A DNA stretch of 64,000 nucleotides from an uncultured bacterium. GTDB taxonomy: Bacteria; Actinomycetota; Coriobacteriia; Coriobacteriales; Coriobacteriaceae. The notes below the pieces were generated by a model. The model was not told where the DNA came from and did no database searches. It saw only the letters and a program-made list of their open reading frames with translations. Of the stretch, positions 43,332 through 52,643 are shown piece by piece; position 1 is the stretch's first letter, and every line of letters starts with the position of its first letter. The stretch is taken from the NCBI GenBank assembly GCA_905214435.1, contig CAJMMA010000001.1, positions 69,102 through 133,101 on the forward strand, written 5' to 3'. The translations under genes and the position numbers were made by a program.

Positions 43332-44447
43332 CTACATCTCCTCCTTCACCAGCGCGGCAAACGCGGCCAGCACCTCGTCGTTTTCCTGCGGCGTACCCAC
43401 AGTGATGCGCAGACAGTCCGCAAGCCCCGGCGCGTAGCTAAAGTCGCGCACCAAAATCGAATACTCGTCGCGCAGACGCTCGCGCACGCGCGTGGCATGC
43501 GGCGTGCGCACGAGCACAAAGTTCGCCGCGCTCGGCCATGCCTCCACGGGCATGCCATCGGCAGCCATTGCGCGCAGGGCGCACAGCTCGCGCTCGCGCT
43601 CGGATGCGATCTGTGCCACCACGGGCGTGTAGGCATCACGGGCACGCACGCAGGCAAGTGCTGCCGCCTGGCTCAGCACGTTAACTGAATAGATCTGGCG
43701 AATCGCCGCGAACACGTCGACGACCTCGGGTGCCGCAATCACATAGCCCAGACGCGTGCCGGCGGCGCCAAACGCCTTGGACAGCGTATGTAGAATCACC
43801 AGGTTGGGATGCTCGGCGATAAGGCCTTGCGCCGTGGTGGCCGCGCCAAACGAATCGTCGGCAAACTCCACGTAGGCCTCGTCAACCATTACCATGCCGG
43901 GGCACGCATCGCACAGCGCCGCGACAAAGTCGAGCGGTGCCACGTCACCCGTGGGGTTGTTGGGCGAGGTCACGATTGCCAGGTTACACTCGGGTGCCGC
44001 CGCAAGCACGGCGGCCTGGTCGAGCTCAAAGGTCGCGGGGTCGCGCCACACGTCGCGCACCTCGGTCTGGCAGAGCGACGCAAAGAACGCATACTCGCTA
44101 AAGCACGGCGGGCAGTTGAGCAGGGTCCGTCCCGCGCCGCCAAACGCCAACAGGTAGTTATAGAGCAGCTCGTCGCCGCCGTTGCCCACGCAGACATTCT
44201 CGCGCGCCACACCATGCCAAGCGGCAAGCTCGTCGCGCAGATCGTTGGACATGGGATCGGGATAGCGGTTGAGCGGCGTGGCAGCCAGGGCGGCGTCGAC
44301 CGCCTCGCGCACGCCAGCCGGCACGGGATAGGTGTTCTCGTTGGCCGAAAGGTTGATGCGCGTGGGCGTAAAGTTGGGATCGTAGGGCTCAATACCGGCC
44401 AGGTAAGGCTGGACGAGCTCCTTCATGCGAGGCGTGAGTTCGGCCAT
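43332..44447 (-). CDS. hisC: Histidinol-phosphate aminotransferase
   Basis: 371-aa PLP enzyme of aminotransferase class I/II. NLSANENTYPVP at about 32-43, YPDPMSNDLRDELA, GNGGDELLYNY, TSPNNPTGDVAP, VDEAYVEFADDS, and the PLP lysine in HTLSKAFGAAGTRLGY, ending RITVGTPQENDEVLAAF. ATG 44447, 1 bp after the hisD stop. Confidence 0.97.
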   Translation of the reverse strand: MAELTPRMKELVQPYLAGIEPYDPNFTPTRINLSANENTYPVPAGVREAVDAALAATPLNRYPDPMSNDLRDELAAWHGVARENVCVGNGGDELLYNYLLAFGGAGRTLLNCPPCFSEYAFFASLCQTEVRDVWRDPATFELDQAAVLAAAPECNLAIVTSPNNPTGDVAPLDFVAALCDACPGMVMVDEAYVEFADDSFGAATTAQGLIAEHPNLVILHTLSKAFGAAGTRLGYVIAAPEVVDVFAAIRQIYSVNVLSQAAALACVRARDAYTPVVAQIASERERELCALRAMAADGMPVEAWPSAANFVLVRTPHATRVRERLRDEYSILVRDFSYAPGLADCLRITVGTPQENDEVLAAFAALVKEEM

Positions 44448-44448
44448 A

Positions 44449-45885
44449 TTAGGCCTCCCCGCCGGTTACGCCAGCGCCATCTGCGCCTGCAGCCGCCAGG
44501 TCCACGCCCTCGGCAACCGTCGCCACGGCGTCGCCCGGCCAGGCAACCTTGGTCAGGTCGGCCGCGGCCAGCGACTCGGCACTCACGGCATCCTCGCCCT
44601 GCTCCAGCACACGGCGACGCAGAGCGGCGGAAAGCGCGTGTGCCCACAGGCCCTCGGCCTCGGCCAGGCGCTGCGTAGCGGGAGCGTCGGAGAGCAGACC
44701 CTCGGGCGTATAGCAAATGACGCTCGAGCGCTTAACGAACTCTTCGACCGAAAGCGGGTTGGAGAACATGGCCGTGCCGCCGGTCGGCAGCGTGTGATTG
44801 GGGCCGGCAACATAATCGCCGAGCGGCTCGGAGCTCCAGGCGCCCACAAAGATGGCGCCGGCGTTGCGAATACCGCCGAGCAAGCCCATCGCATCCTTGC
44901 AGTGCAGCTCCAGGTGCTCGGGCGCCACGGTGTTCACGGCCTCGACGGCGGCAGCCATGTCGGCGGCGACCACGATCGTGCCCTCGTTGTCCAGCGAAGC
45001 ACGCGTGATCTCGGCACGCGGGGACTGCGCCACCAGAATGTCGATGCCCGCCTCGACTTCGCGCGCAAACTGCTCGTCGCAGGTCACCAGATAGCAGGCT
45101 GCCAGCGGATCGTGCTCGGCCTGAGCCATCAGGTCGGCCGCGACCACCATAGGCTTGGCCGTGGCATCGGCCAGCACGCAGACCTCGGAGGGGCCGGCGA
45201 CCATGTCGATGCCCACATCGCCCGAAACAATCTGCTTGGCCGCAGCGACAAAGGCGTTGCCCGGGCCGGTAATCTTGTCGACACGTGGAATGGTCTCGGT
45301 ACCGTACGCCAGTGCGGCCACGGCCTGGGCGCCGCCCACCATATAGATCTCGTCCACGCCGCCGAGCTTGGCCGCGGCGAGCGTGTAGGGGCTGATAAGG
45401 CCGTCCTTTTGCGGCGGGGTCACCATGACCACGCGCTTGACGCCGGCGACCTTGGCGGGAATGGCATTCATGAGCACCGTGGAGGGATACTGCGCGCGAC
45501 CGCCCGGCACGTAGATGCCGGCCGCCGCGAGCGGGGTCACCTTAACGCCGAGCATCGTGCCGTCCGCGCGCGTGGTAAACCAGCTCTGCTCGACCTCGCG
45601 CTGGTGGAACTCGCGAATCTGGCGTGCAGCCTTCTTGAGCGCGGCGACAAAGACCGGGTCGAGACCTTCGAGCGCGGCATCGATTTGCTCTTGTGGCAGA
45701 CGGAAGCTCTGCAGCTCAACGCCGTCAAAGCGCCGGCAATAGTCGCGCACCGCGGCATCGCCGTTAGCGCGCACGTTGGCCACGATATCGCGGGCGGCAT
45801 CGACGATGTTTTGCGGCAGCACGCCCTTGCGGTTGAGTTGGTTGGTAACGAGGCGCTCACCGGGAGCAAGCTTGATGGTCTTCAT
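44449..45885 (-). CDS. hisD: Histidinol dehydrogenase
   Basis: 478-aa zinc enzyme oxidising histidinol to histidine with two NAD. Strings: [77 protein letters not shown] (metal ligands), APEHLELHC, and [14 protein letters not shown]. The C-terminal about 50 residues (Ala/Gly-rich, ending GVTGGEA) exceed the family core. It begins about 105 bp after hisZG. Confidence 0.97.
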   Translation of the reverse strand: MKTIKLAPGERLVTNQLNRKGVLPQNIVDAARDIVANVRANGDAAVRDYCRRFDGVELQSFRLPQEQIDAALEGLDPVFVAALKKAARQIREFHQREVEQSWFTTRADGTMLGVKVTPLAAAGIYVPGGRAQYPSTVLMNAIPAKVAGVKRVVMVTPPQKDGLISPYTLAAAKLGGVDEIYMVGGAQAVAALAYGTETIPRVDKITGPGNAFVAAAKQIVSGDVGIDMVAGPSEVCVLADATAKPMVVAADLMAQAEHDPLAACYLVTCDEQFAREVEAGIDILVAQSPRAEITRASLDNEGTIVVAADMAAAVEAVNTVAPEHLELHCKDAMGLLGGIRNAGAIFVGAWSSEPLGDYVAGPNHTLPTGGTAMFSNPLSVEEFVKRSSVICYTPEGLLSDAPATQRLAEAEGLWAHALSAALRRRVLEQGEDAVSAESLAAADLTKVAWPGDAVATVAEGVDLAAAGADGAGVTGGEA

Positions 45886-45990
45886 ATCGGTATCCCCTAT
45901 CGGTTGAGGTTGCGTTTGAAAAACGAGATGCCGGGCAGCGACACCAATCGGTCCGCAGCCCGGATATGGGGGCGCCCGTGCGTGCTCGCG

Positions 45991-47706
45991 CTATTGTGCC
46001 GAGCCCGCGACGGGCTCAAAATGCTTGTCCTTAACGGCCGCGGCCAGGCGATCTGCCAGATTGCGTACGCGCGGATCCAGGCGCGCGGCACCCGGATTGA
46101 CGAAGAAGCGGGCCGTGCAGTCCATAATGCGGCCGGTGATGACCAAGTCGTTGTCGCGCAGCGTGGCGCCCGTCGCGGTAATATCCACGATGCGATCGGT
46201 CATGCCGACGATGGGGCCCAGCTCGATGTTACCGTGCAGCGAAACGATGTCGGCGTTCACGCCGCGCTCGGCATACCAGGCGCTCGCGATGCGCGGGTAC
46301 TTGGTGGCCACGCGAAGCGACCCGCGGCGGGCATAGTTGCGCTCGGCCTGGCCGGCGCGCCATGCGGGCTCCGCCTCAATGAAAGTGCACAGGCCGTAGC
46401 CCAGATCGACCAGCTGCAGAAGGTTGAGGTCGGCCTCGATAAGCGAGTCCCAGCCGCAGATGCCGCAGTCGGCGCCGCCGCAGCCCACAAAGGCGGGCGC
46501 GTCGCTGGGGCGCACAATGACAAACTCGATATCGCCGACCGCGCCCTCGCCGGCACGCGTGTCGCGACCGCGCACGATCAGGTGACGGCCGGGGTCACGC
46601 AGCTCAGAGACGTCCAGACCCGCGGCCTCGAGCACGTCGAGCGTGTCGGCCTTAAGCGAGCCCTTGGGCACGGCGATGCGCAGCGGGCCCTCGGCGCCAC
46701 GGCCCGCGGCATGGTCGCCATCGGAAGCGGCATCCTCGGCCGAGGTGCGCGCGGCCTCCAGGCGCTCGAGCGAAAAGGCGAAGCCCGCCGCCGGCACCTC
46801 GATACCGTCGCCAAATGCGCCGGTAAAGATGGAGTCATAGCGTCCGCCCGAACCGACCGGATCGGGCAAGCCGCCGGCATAGGCCTTAAAGACCAGGCCC
46901 GTGTAGTAATCGAAAGAGTTCATGATAGAGAAGTCGAACGACAGCACCTGGGCGTCCTCGGGTGCCAGGCCCTCGACCAGGGCACGCAGCTCGCGCGTCA
47001 GCGGCGCGACGATACCGGCGGCCTCCAGCAGCGCGTCCACGCGGTCGAGTACCTCGGCACAGCCGTGCAGACGCGGCAACTCGCTAATGGCGGCCTTGAC
47101 GGCATCGGACTCGGCGCTTGCCGCCACGCGGGCATCGAGGCCCACAAAGTCGTTGGCGTGCACGCAGCGCAGGGCCTCGGCAGCCAGCTCACGATCCTCG
47201 CATACCGCGAGCAATTCCTTAAAAGGACGCACGCTGCCTGCGATGATGCGCGCATCGGAAAGTGCCAGCTCACGCACGGCCTCCGCCACCAGCGAAACAA
47301 TCTCGACATCGCCCGCGGTATCGCCCGCGCCGATAAGCTCAAAGCCCAGCTGCGTAAACTGACGCGAGCCGCCGGCATTGCGCTGACACTCGCGAACCAC
47401 CGGCGCCTCGTAGCGCAGGCGCAGGGGCAGGTCGGCCGCGCGCATGCAGGTCGAAACCAGACGCACGATCGGCAGTGTGTTATCAGGACGAACCACCAGC
47501 AGACGACCATCGTCGTCAAAGAGCTTAAACGGCGTGTCTGCAATGCGCCCGCCTTCCTCGAGCGAACCCTTGTCCTCGAGCAGCGGCGTCTCGACCGGAA
47601 GGTAATGATGCTCCCTGAAGCAGCCCTTCACCGTCAGCGCAATCTCCTCGCGCGCCTGAGCCTCCTCGGGCAATATGTCCCGGAATCCCCACGGTGTGGC
47701 CGTCAT
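45991..47706 (-). CDS. hisG: Fused ATP phosphoribosyltransferase: HisZ regulatory + HisG catalytic
   Basis: 571-aa first enzyme of histidine synthesis joining two proteins that are normally separate. Residues 1-330 are HisZ, a HisRS-like regulatory subunit (WGFRDILPEEAQAREEI, VVRPDNTLPIVRLVS, RQFTQLGFELIG, FDYYTGLVFKAY, VGSGGRYDSI). After a linker at about 330-342, residues 343-571 are short-form HisG (LRIAVPKGSLKADTLDVL, ATKYPRIASAWYAERG, DIVSLHGNIELGP, DRIVDITATGATL). Reading is continuous, with no shift. First gene of the operon; ATG 47706 behind AGGAGG. Confidence 0.93.
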   Translation of the reverse strand: MTATPWGFRDILPEEAQAREEIALTVKGCFREHHYLPVETPLLEDKGSLEEGGRIADTPFKLFDDDGRLLVVRPDNTLPIVRLVSTCMRAADLPLRLRYEAPVVRECQRNAGGSRQFTQLGFELIGAGDTAGDVEIVSLVAEAVRELALSDARIIAGSVRPFKELLAVCEDRELAAEALRCVHANDFVGLDARVAASAESDAVKAAISELPRLHGCAEVLDRVDALLEAAGIVAPLTRELRALVEGLAPEDAQVLSFDFSIMNSFDYYTGLVFKAYAGGLPDPVGSGGRYDSIFTGAFGDGIEVPAAGFAFSLERLEAARTSAEDAASDGDHAAGRGAEGPLRIAVPKGSLKADTLDVLEAAGLDVSELRDPGRHLIVRGRDTRAGEGAVGDIEFVIVRPSDAPAFVGCGGADCGICGWDSLIEADLNLLQLVDLGYGLCTFIEAEPAWRAGQAERNYARRGSLRVATKYPRIASAWYAERGVNADIVSLHGNIELGPIVGMTDRIVDITATGATLRDNDLVITGRIMDCTARFFVNPGAARLDPRVRNLADRLAAAVKDKHFEPVAGSAQ

Positions 47707-47742
47707 CTGGTGAGCCTCCTCATGCTGTGTTTCATATAGAGC

Positions 47743-47771
47743 AGAAGACCGGCATAGCTCCGCCGGTCTTC
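47743..47771. promoter_or_regulatory. Hairpin in the his operon leader
   Basis: Stem AGAAGACCGGC / GCCGGTCTTCT with a 7-8 nt loop, about 40 bp before hisZG. The T tract is weak, so it is not a clean terminator; an attenuator or leader structure is possible. A 10-codon frame MKHSMRRLTR (47703-47735) overlaps the hisZG ATG. Confidence 0.4.
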
Positions 47772-47875
47772 TGGGTACTTTAGCATACTAGAGTGCTTGC
47801 GGGGAAAATCCGTCGCAGCCGCTCACACCGTATTCATCTGGAAACATAGGGTAGGTTGCCGCAGCCCGACCCCAC

Positions 47876-48712
47876 CTAGGCGCCAATCGCACGACGATAC
47901 TCTGCCATTACCTGCGCATCGGCAGCTGCGGGGTCGGCAAAATAGCGCCCGTCATAGGTCTCGGCCGAAACAACTCCGCGATAGCCGCGCGCCACCAGCC
48001 TATCCAGGTCGGCGCGCATATCGCGGTCGCCGTCACCCCAGGCAAGATGCGTCGTGCCATCTGCCGCAACATCGACAAAATGCACGTGGGCGACATCATC
48101 GCCAAGCAGATCGAAATAATCGTCGATGGTATCCCCCGCCACCGCCATGGCGCCCATATCCAGACACGCCTTAAGTGCCGGATGGTCAACTGCCTCAATC
48201 ATGCGCTTCGTGTCGGCCGCCGAGTTCACGATTATCGACTCAACCGGTTGTAGAGCCTCGAGCACCAGTCGCACGCCGCGTTCTCCCGCATGCTCGGCAA
48301 TCGCACGCAGCATCGAGGCACTGCGACCCCACGCGTCCTCGATCGGCTCATTCAAAAATGCCCAGCCGCTCGAGACCATGACCTGCTCGGCTCCAAGTTC
48401 CGCCGCGATATCTACAACGTTCTTAAAGTACGCGAGCGTGCGGGCACGCGCCTCATTCCCGCGCGCCGCGATATTCCACGGCTTGGGGTTGTTCTGTTCG
48501 GGACAAAGCCCCACAATCCGAACCCCATACCGCTGCGACAGCTCCCGTACCCGCTCGAGCGAATCGTATCCATGGCAATCGACATACAGATGCATCGCCC
48601 CGGTCCAAAGCTCGCAACACGTATAGCCCGAGGCCGCTGCCGAAGAAAAGAATTCCTCAAGGTCAAAATAACGATGGCTGATATTCATGACGGCAAGCTG
48701 CGGATACTCCAT
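47876..48712 (-). CDS. Sugar phosphate isomerase/epimerase (AP endonuclease 2 / TIM barrel)
   Basis: 278-aa xylose-isomerase-like barrel. Key residues follow the family pattern: LVLEALQP (metal Glu), KACLDMGAM (Asp), VAHVHFVDVA (His) and GVVSAETYDG (Glu). Expected to interconvert ketoses or epimers, fitting its place after a PTS operon. ATG 48712 has AAAGG 8 nt upstream. A terminator hairpin ends 18 bp before the start, so expression may depend on readthrough from the PTS genes. Confidence 0.85.
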   Translation of the reverse strand: MEYPQLAVMNISHRYFDLEEFFSSAAASGYTCCELWTGAMHLYVDCHGYDSLERVRELSQRYGVRIVGLCPEQNNPKPWNIAARGNEARARTLAYFKNVVDIAAELGAEQVMVSSGWAFLNEPIEDAWGRSASMLRAIAEHAGERGVRLVLEALQPVESIIVNSAADTKRMIEAVDHPALKACLDMGAMAVAGDTIDDYFDLLGDDVAHVHFVDVAADGTTHLAWGDGDRDMRADLDRLVARGYRGVVSAETYDGRYFADPAAADAQVMAEYRRAIGA

Positions 48713-48729
48713 CTTGTCCACCTTTCGGC

Positions 48730-48763
48730 AAAAGGGCGCCGCAGCACAGTGTGCGCGACGCCC
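48730..48763 (-). terminator. Terminator-like hairpin between PTS IID and the isomerase
   Basis: GGGCGTCGC...GCGGCGCCC stem with small defects, then TTTT on the minus strand. Directly abuts the ribosome site of the isomerase. Confidence 0.65.
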
Positions 48764-48795
48764 CCTCTTACATTGTTTTCATTATGACGGATACC

Positions 48796-49632
48796 CTACT
48801 GGACACCAAGCACTCCAAAGAACGCGCCAGCGATACTCACGAGCAGGATCACAAGCATGATGAGCAGCGGATTCATCTTCTTCTTGAGCATGAGATAGAC
48901 AATTCCAAACAGCCCCATCGTGACAAAGCCCGGGAAGATTCCGTTGAGCAGCTCGGCGAGCGTCTGAGCACCATCGCCCGCACCGACCATGAGCGGAATG
49001 TCCACGGTGACCATCTCCATGGTCATAGCACCGATCACCATGGCGCCCATGATAGAGGCCATCTTGACGATCGTGTCCATAATGCCCGATTCCTGGACCT
49101 TGCTGATCATGTCCGAGCCAAAGCGATATCCCACAAACGTCAGCAGGTAACGGATGATGTAGTGAGGAACGTTGAACACGAGCAGGAACAAAATCGGGCC
49201 AAGAATAGAGCCCTGCAGCGCCAGCGACGTGCCGACACCCGTTGCCAAAATTCGCAGCGTGCCCCAGTAGAAAGCATCGCCCACGCCGGACAGCGGCCCC
49301 ATCAAAGCAAGCTTGACATTAGAGATCGCGCTCGTGTCAAAGCTATCGTCAGTAGCGTTAACCTCCTCCATTGCAGCGGCGATGGACATGGGAAGCGTCG
49401 AGATGTACGGCGTGACGTTATAGAGCTCCATATGGCGCTTAAGGGCGGCCTTAAAGTCCGCATCCTGCGGATACAGCTTGCGAAGGATCGGCATAAGGGC
49501 CCACATAAAGCCGATATGGCCCATACGCTCGTAGTTCCAGGAATGCTCATAGGGAATCGAGCGCCAGAACAGCTTCTTAAGGTCTGCGCGGGAAATCAGC
49601 CCGTCGTAAGAAGACTCAAACTTAAAACTCAT
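48796..49632 (-). CDS. PTS mannose-family IID component (set 1)
   Basis: 278-aa membrane partner of IIC. Begins with the cytoplasmic helix ISRADLKKLFWRS and the IID signature region SWNYERMGHIGFMWALMP; later NVKLALMGPLSGVGDAFYWGTLR and TM helices at about 130-155, 180-215 and 245-275. ATG 49632 overlaps the IIC stop by 11 bp. Fourth and last gene of the IIA-IIB-IIC-IID operon. It differs clearly from the two identical IID copies further along. Confidence 0.94.
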   Translation of the reverse strand: MSFKFESSYDGLISRADLKKLFWRSIPYEHSWNYERMGHIGFMWALMPILRKLYPQDADFKAALKRHMELYNVTPYISTLPMSIAAAMEEVNATDDSFDTSAISNVKLALMGPLSGVGDAFYWGTLRILATGVGTSLALQGSILGPILFLLVFNVPHYIIRYLLTFVGYRFGSDMISKVQESGIMDTIVKMASIMGAMVIGAMTMEMVTVDIPLMVGAGDGAQTLAELLNGIFPGFVTMGLFGIVYLMLKKKMNPLLIMLVILLVSIAGAFFGVLGVQ

Positions 49633-50413
49633 CGAACCCACTCCCAATCGCAGGATCCTCGGTTGCCGCTGCGGGCTGCTCCGCTTTTTTCTTATCACCC
49701 AAAACCGTCATCGCGACGACGATGATCGCGGCAAAGATCGCCACGCCCGTCGTGCTAATGCCAAAGTAGGCGACGAGGAAGAAGCCAGCGAAGAAGAACG
49801 GAGCCACTGTTTTGTTCATAATCATCTGCGCCAGCATCGCAAAGCCGAGTGCGGGCAAGAAGGCGGCGGCGACATCCATGCCGGTCTGAACGAAATCGGG
49901 GATGATGTTGAGCAGGCTGGCAACAGCATCGGCACCAAAGAAGAATGCCAGGGGAATAATCAGCAGGCCGCACCAGCTCTGCGCGTAACCGGCGATGAGC
50001 ATGTTGCGCGTGATGGCCTTGGTGTCTCCGTCCTCGACGTTTTTGTCGATACGGTGCACCAGCAGCAGCATGACCGGTTGGCCCAGGGCCGTGTCGAGCG
50101 CCAGGACGATCGTGGCGATAGGAATACCCAGGGTCAGGGCCGCCGAAGCGTCCGCGCCGGCCTGCATGGCAAGAGATACGCCCAGGATAGTGCCGGAAAT
50201 CGTATCGGGCGGGTTATAGGCGCCGACCGAGATGGCGCCGACCATGGCAAGCTCCATCGTGGCGCCCATGATCGTGCCGGTCACCATGTCGCCCATGACA
50301 AGGCCAACCAGAGGTCCGAGCACGATCGGGCGCTGGAGGTAGCTCGTGCCCGTCAGCCACTCGGAATAACCCAAAAGGGCAATAAGGAAAATCAGGATTG
50401 TCTTGATAACCAT
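49622..50413 (-). CDS. PTS mannose/sorbose-family IIC component (set 1)
   Basis: 263-aa permease, about seven TM helices. Strings: QRPIVLGPLVGLVMGDMVTGTIMGATMELAMVGAISVGAYNPPD (typical N-terminal half, about 26-69), then IPIATIVLALD and LPALGFAMLAQMIMNK. Forms the translocation channel with IID. 8 bp after IIB. Confidence 0.94.
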   Translation of the reverse strand: MVIKTILIFLIALLGYSEWLTGTSYLQRPIVLGPLVGLVMGDMVTGTIMGATMELAMVGAISVGAYNPPDTISGTILGVSLAMQAGADASAALTLGIPIATIVLALDTALGQPVMLLLVHRIDKNVEDGDTKAITRNMLIAGYAQSWCGLLIIPLAFFFGADAVASLLNIIPDFVQTGMDVAAAFLPALGFAMLAQMIMNKTVAPFFFAGFFLVAYFGISTTGVAIFAAIIVVAMTVLGDKKKAEQPAAATEDPAIGSGFDEF

Positions 50414-50421
50414 GACGGCCC

Positions 50422-50892
50422 CTAACCGATGACCTTCGCGGCGTCAGTCTTCGCATCTGCCGGAATCATCTGAATGAACAGTTCATAGCCCTCGCCGAGC
50501 AGCTCCTTCACGTAGGCCTCGTTCTCGGGCGTGAGGAACACGCTCGTCGAGACCTGGCGGGCATTCTCGCTAAAGGCAACGTTGCCGAGGTTGATCTTCT
50601 TGACTCCCATCGCCTTGGCGACGGCACCGGCCTGCTGAATCGTCTCGCAAACCACGAAGAGTTTGTACTTATCGGTCACACCGCTCTGGAGCGCCTTGAC
50701 AGCATCCTCGGTGTTTTTGACGACGACCTTGCATCCTTCGGGCTTTGCAAGGGACAGGGCCTGCAGACGAAGCTTGTCATTGAGGACCGTGTCGCTCACT
50801 AACAGGATGCAGTCGGCACCCAGAGCCGAGGTCCAGCTAACGGCAACCTGGCCGTGAAGCAGTCGATAATCTACACGAATCATCTGAATCAT
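50422..50892 (-). CDS. PTS mannose-family IIB component (set 1)
   Basis: 156-aa cytoplasmic phosphocarrier. Phosphorylation site at His13 in DYRLLHGQVAVSW, followed by CILLVSDTV and the conserved KKINLGNV region. Separate from IIA, unlike ManX of E. coli. 16 bp after IIA, 8 bp before IIC. Confidence 0.95.
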   Translation of the reverse strand: MIQMIRVDYRLLHGQVAVSWTSALGADCILLVSDTVLNDKLRLQALSLAKPEGCKVVVKNTEDAVKALQSGVTDKYKLFVVCETIQQAGAVAKAMGVKKINLGNVAFSENARQVSTSVFLTPENEAYVKELLGEGYELFIQMIPADAKTDAAKVIG

Positions 50893-50908
50893 GATGTGCT
50901 CCTAACGA

Positions 50909-51325
50909 TTAAAACTCATCGAGTTCGGCCTGCCCCAGCAGGTCGTTGACGTACTTGACCTTAGTGTCGTCCGCCTCGACGATCTGGCGAATGGCCTCGT
51001 CGATCGGAGTGGAATCGGGTACGAACAGCAGCTGAATAAGGAGTGGCAAGTTCATATTGGTCACGAGGTGCGTGTTGGGACGCGTCTGGACGATCTTGGT
51101 GAACTCGTTGTTGACGCTGCCGCCAAAGAGGTCAGTGCACACGACAACTTCGTCGTCCGCGGCAAAGCCGTCCAGAATCGCTGCAGCCTCCTTGGACAGG
51201 TCCTCGTTTCCGTCGACATACATAGAGAGCGCATGGACGTTTTCGCGCTCACCGGAAAGCAGGCCGATGCTCTCGACGATTCCAGACGCGAAATGAGCAT
51301 GGGACGCCACGATAAACTGCCTCAT
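50909..51325 (-). CDS. PTS mannose-family IIA component (set 1)
   Basis: 138-aa cytoplasmic phosphocarrier that accepts phosphate from HPr. Active His9 in VASHAHFASG and the TDLFGGSVNNE loop are clear. The ATG follows a terminator-like hairpin after the deglycase gene, so PTS and enzyme levels may differ. Confidence 0.94.
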   Translation of the reverse strand: MRQFIVASHAHFASGIVESIGLLSGERENVHALSMYVDGNEDLSKEAAAILDGFAADDEVVVCTDLFGGSVNNEFTKIVQTRPNTHLVTNMNLPLLIQLLFVPDSTPIDEAIRQIVEADDTKVKYVNDLLGQAELDEF

Positions 51326-51353
51326 TCGATCCCCTTCCTAGCGAATTTCGGCA

Positions 51354-51383
51354 TAAAAATGCCCGGACGCATGCGCCCGGGCA
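51354..51383 (-). terminator. Terminator-like hairpin between deglycase and IIA (set 1)
   Basis: TGCCCGG / CCGGGCA stem with inner GCGCATGCG pairing, followed by TTTTTA on the minus strand, 29 bp before the IIA start. Confidence 0.78.
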
Positions 51384-51411
51384 GGGTGCTTCTTAAATGA
51401 GTGGTCAACTA

Positions 51412-52473
51412 TTAGTAGTCGAACTGGTGATAGTAGCGACGGTAGTTGAGGTTGTGCTTGGTGACCGTCTCGTAGTAAGCGGCAAGGCGATCGGTGATCA
51501 GCGAGGAAAGGATCCACGGAGACACGATGACGCGGAACTCGTCGTCAAGGCCGGGGATCGCGAACTCGGCGGTGTCGATGATGTTGATGTCGGTGTCGCC
51601 GGTCACGCCGCGGTTGAGGAACGCGCGGACGCGCTCGTCGAGCTTGCGGTTCTCGTCCTCGCCCATGAACAGGAACACGGGGACGCCGGGCTCCACGAGC
51701 TCGAGGGTGCCGTGGAAGAAGTCGGCCGAGGTGATGTAGCGGGTGCGCTTCCACTGCATCTCCTCGAGGATGCACATCGAGAACAGGATCGTCTCGCCCC
51801 ACAGGGCGCCGGAGCCGATGAACATGGTGTAGGGGGCCAGGGCGTACTTCTTGGCGAGCTCCTCGGCGCGCGGCTCGAAGCGCTTGCGGATATCGAGCAT
51901 GTCCTTCCAGATGTCCTTGGTCTGCTCGATAAACAGATCGAACTTGGGGAAGCAGCCGCGGCGGTTGAGCAGGCGCAGGCCGAAGCAGTCGGCGAGGTAG
52001 TAGCCCTTCTCGCAGCCGCCCGAACCATGGTCAGAAGCCATGGCGACGCAGTTCTCGGCGCCGACAGCCTGGCCGATGGGGCCCTCGGGCTTGGTCATGG
52101 CGTAGACGCGCACGCCCATGCCCTTCATCTTCTTGACGGCCTCGAGGACCTCGGGGGTGGTGCCGGACTCGGAGGCGGTGAGCACGACGGACTTCTCGGT
52201 CATGCGCTTGTGGCCCATGACGTTCCACTCGGCGGCGTGGATCAGGTAGACCTCGAGGTCGCGGTCGCCGAACTTGTTCATGAGGTACTCGAGCTGCATG
52301 AGCTCGTCCCAGGTGCCGCCGACGCCCATCAGGAACACGGCGTCGTAGCCCTCGTCGGCGACCTTGTCGGCGAGCGCGGTCATCTTCTTGCCGGCCTCGT
52401 AGACGTTCTTGCCGTCCTCGACGTAGCCCTCCTGGCTAAAGTGCATGATCTCGATCTTCTCGGTTTCCTTCAT
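51412..52473 (-). CDS. FrlB-like SIS-domain deglycase (copy 1)
   Basis: 353-aa sugar isomerase domain enzyme resembling FrlB, which splits fructoselysine 6-phosphate into lysine and glucose 6-phosphate. Two SIS domains: about 20-165 (FLMGVGGTWDE, LTASESGTTPEVLEAV) and 190-330 (GSGALWGETILF, SADFFHGTLELVEPGVPVFLF, ending RRYYHQFDY as FrlB ends RRYYGGLVEY). Codons 27-320 or so are DNA-identical with the copy at 59394. ATG 52473 has AGAAAGGA. First gene of PTS set 1, under promoter boxes at 52521-52626. Substrate specificity is inference. Confidence 0.85.
   Translation of the reverse strand: MKETEKIEIMHFSQEGYVEDGKNVYEAGKKMTALADKVADEGYDAVFLMGVGGTWDELMQLEYLMNKFGDRDLEVYLIHAAEWNVMGHKRMTEKSVVLTASESGTTPEVLEAVKKMKGMGVRVYAMTKPEGPIGQAVGAENCVAMASDHGSGGCEKGYYLADCFGLRLLNRRGCFPKFDLFIEQTKDIWKDMLDIRKRFEPRAEELAKKYALAPYTMFIGSGALWGETILFSMCILEEMQWKRTRYITSADFFHGTLELVEPGVPVFLFMGEDENRKLDERVRAFLNRGVTGDTDINIIDTAEFAIPGLDDEFRVIVSPWILSSLITDRLAAYYETVTKHNLNYRRYYHQFDY
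51512..52394. repeat. 883-bp duplicated block, copy 1 (deglycase gene)
   Basis: Appears identical to 59494-60376 in every base I compared; the outer parts of both genes differ at several percent or more. Sharp identity edges fall inside the coding sequence. Confidence 0.85.
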
Positions 52474-52520
52474 GGCTTTTCCTTTCTGTCCTGCACGCAA
52501 CTCTATACATCGCGTTTCTT

Positions 52521-52626
52521 TTCGATACCAATTATAGACATACACCTAATGTGTTTTTAATACCACTTATCAATCTGCTCCAATCCTCGGTGAACGGTCG
52601 AAATTCTCTGGTGAGTGGTATTAAAT
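52521..52626 (-). promoter_or_regulatory. Promoter P1 with paired GGTATYAAA boxes
   Basis: On the minus strand: box A TTGGTATCGAA next to a TATAAT -10 (52531-52536), box B GTGGTATTAAA (52556-52566) at the -35 position, 35 bp from A. A third box GTGGTATTAAAT lies inverted at 52615-52626. A further motif CGGTGAACGGTCGA is at 52588-52601. Likely GntR-family operators. Confidence 0.65.
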
Positions 52627-52643
52627 TAGAATTGAATGTATAG

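Noticed and set aside
47703..47735. His leader peptide MKHSMRRLTR
   Set aside because: Only one His codon, weak ribosome site and no clear anti-terminator pair; kept only as a remark.
44425..47739. 1104-codon open frame on the plus strand
   Set aside because: Antisense to hisZG and hisD, which are unmistakable. High-GC codon bias leaves the opposite strand open; composition is His/Arg/Ala-rich with no family match.
51397..52560. Long plus-strand frame, repeated at 59409-60563
   Set aside because: Antisense to the FrlB-like genes; the repetition only reflects the duplicated block.
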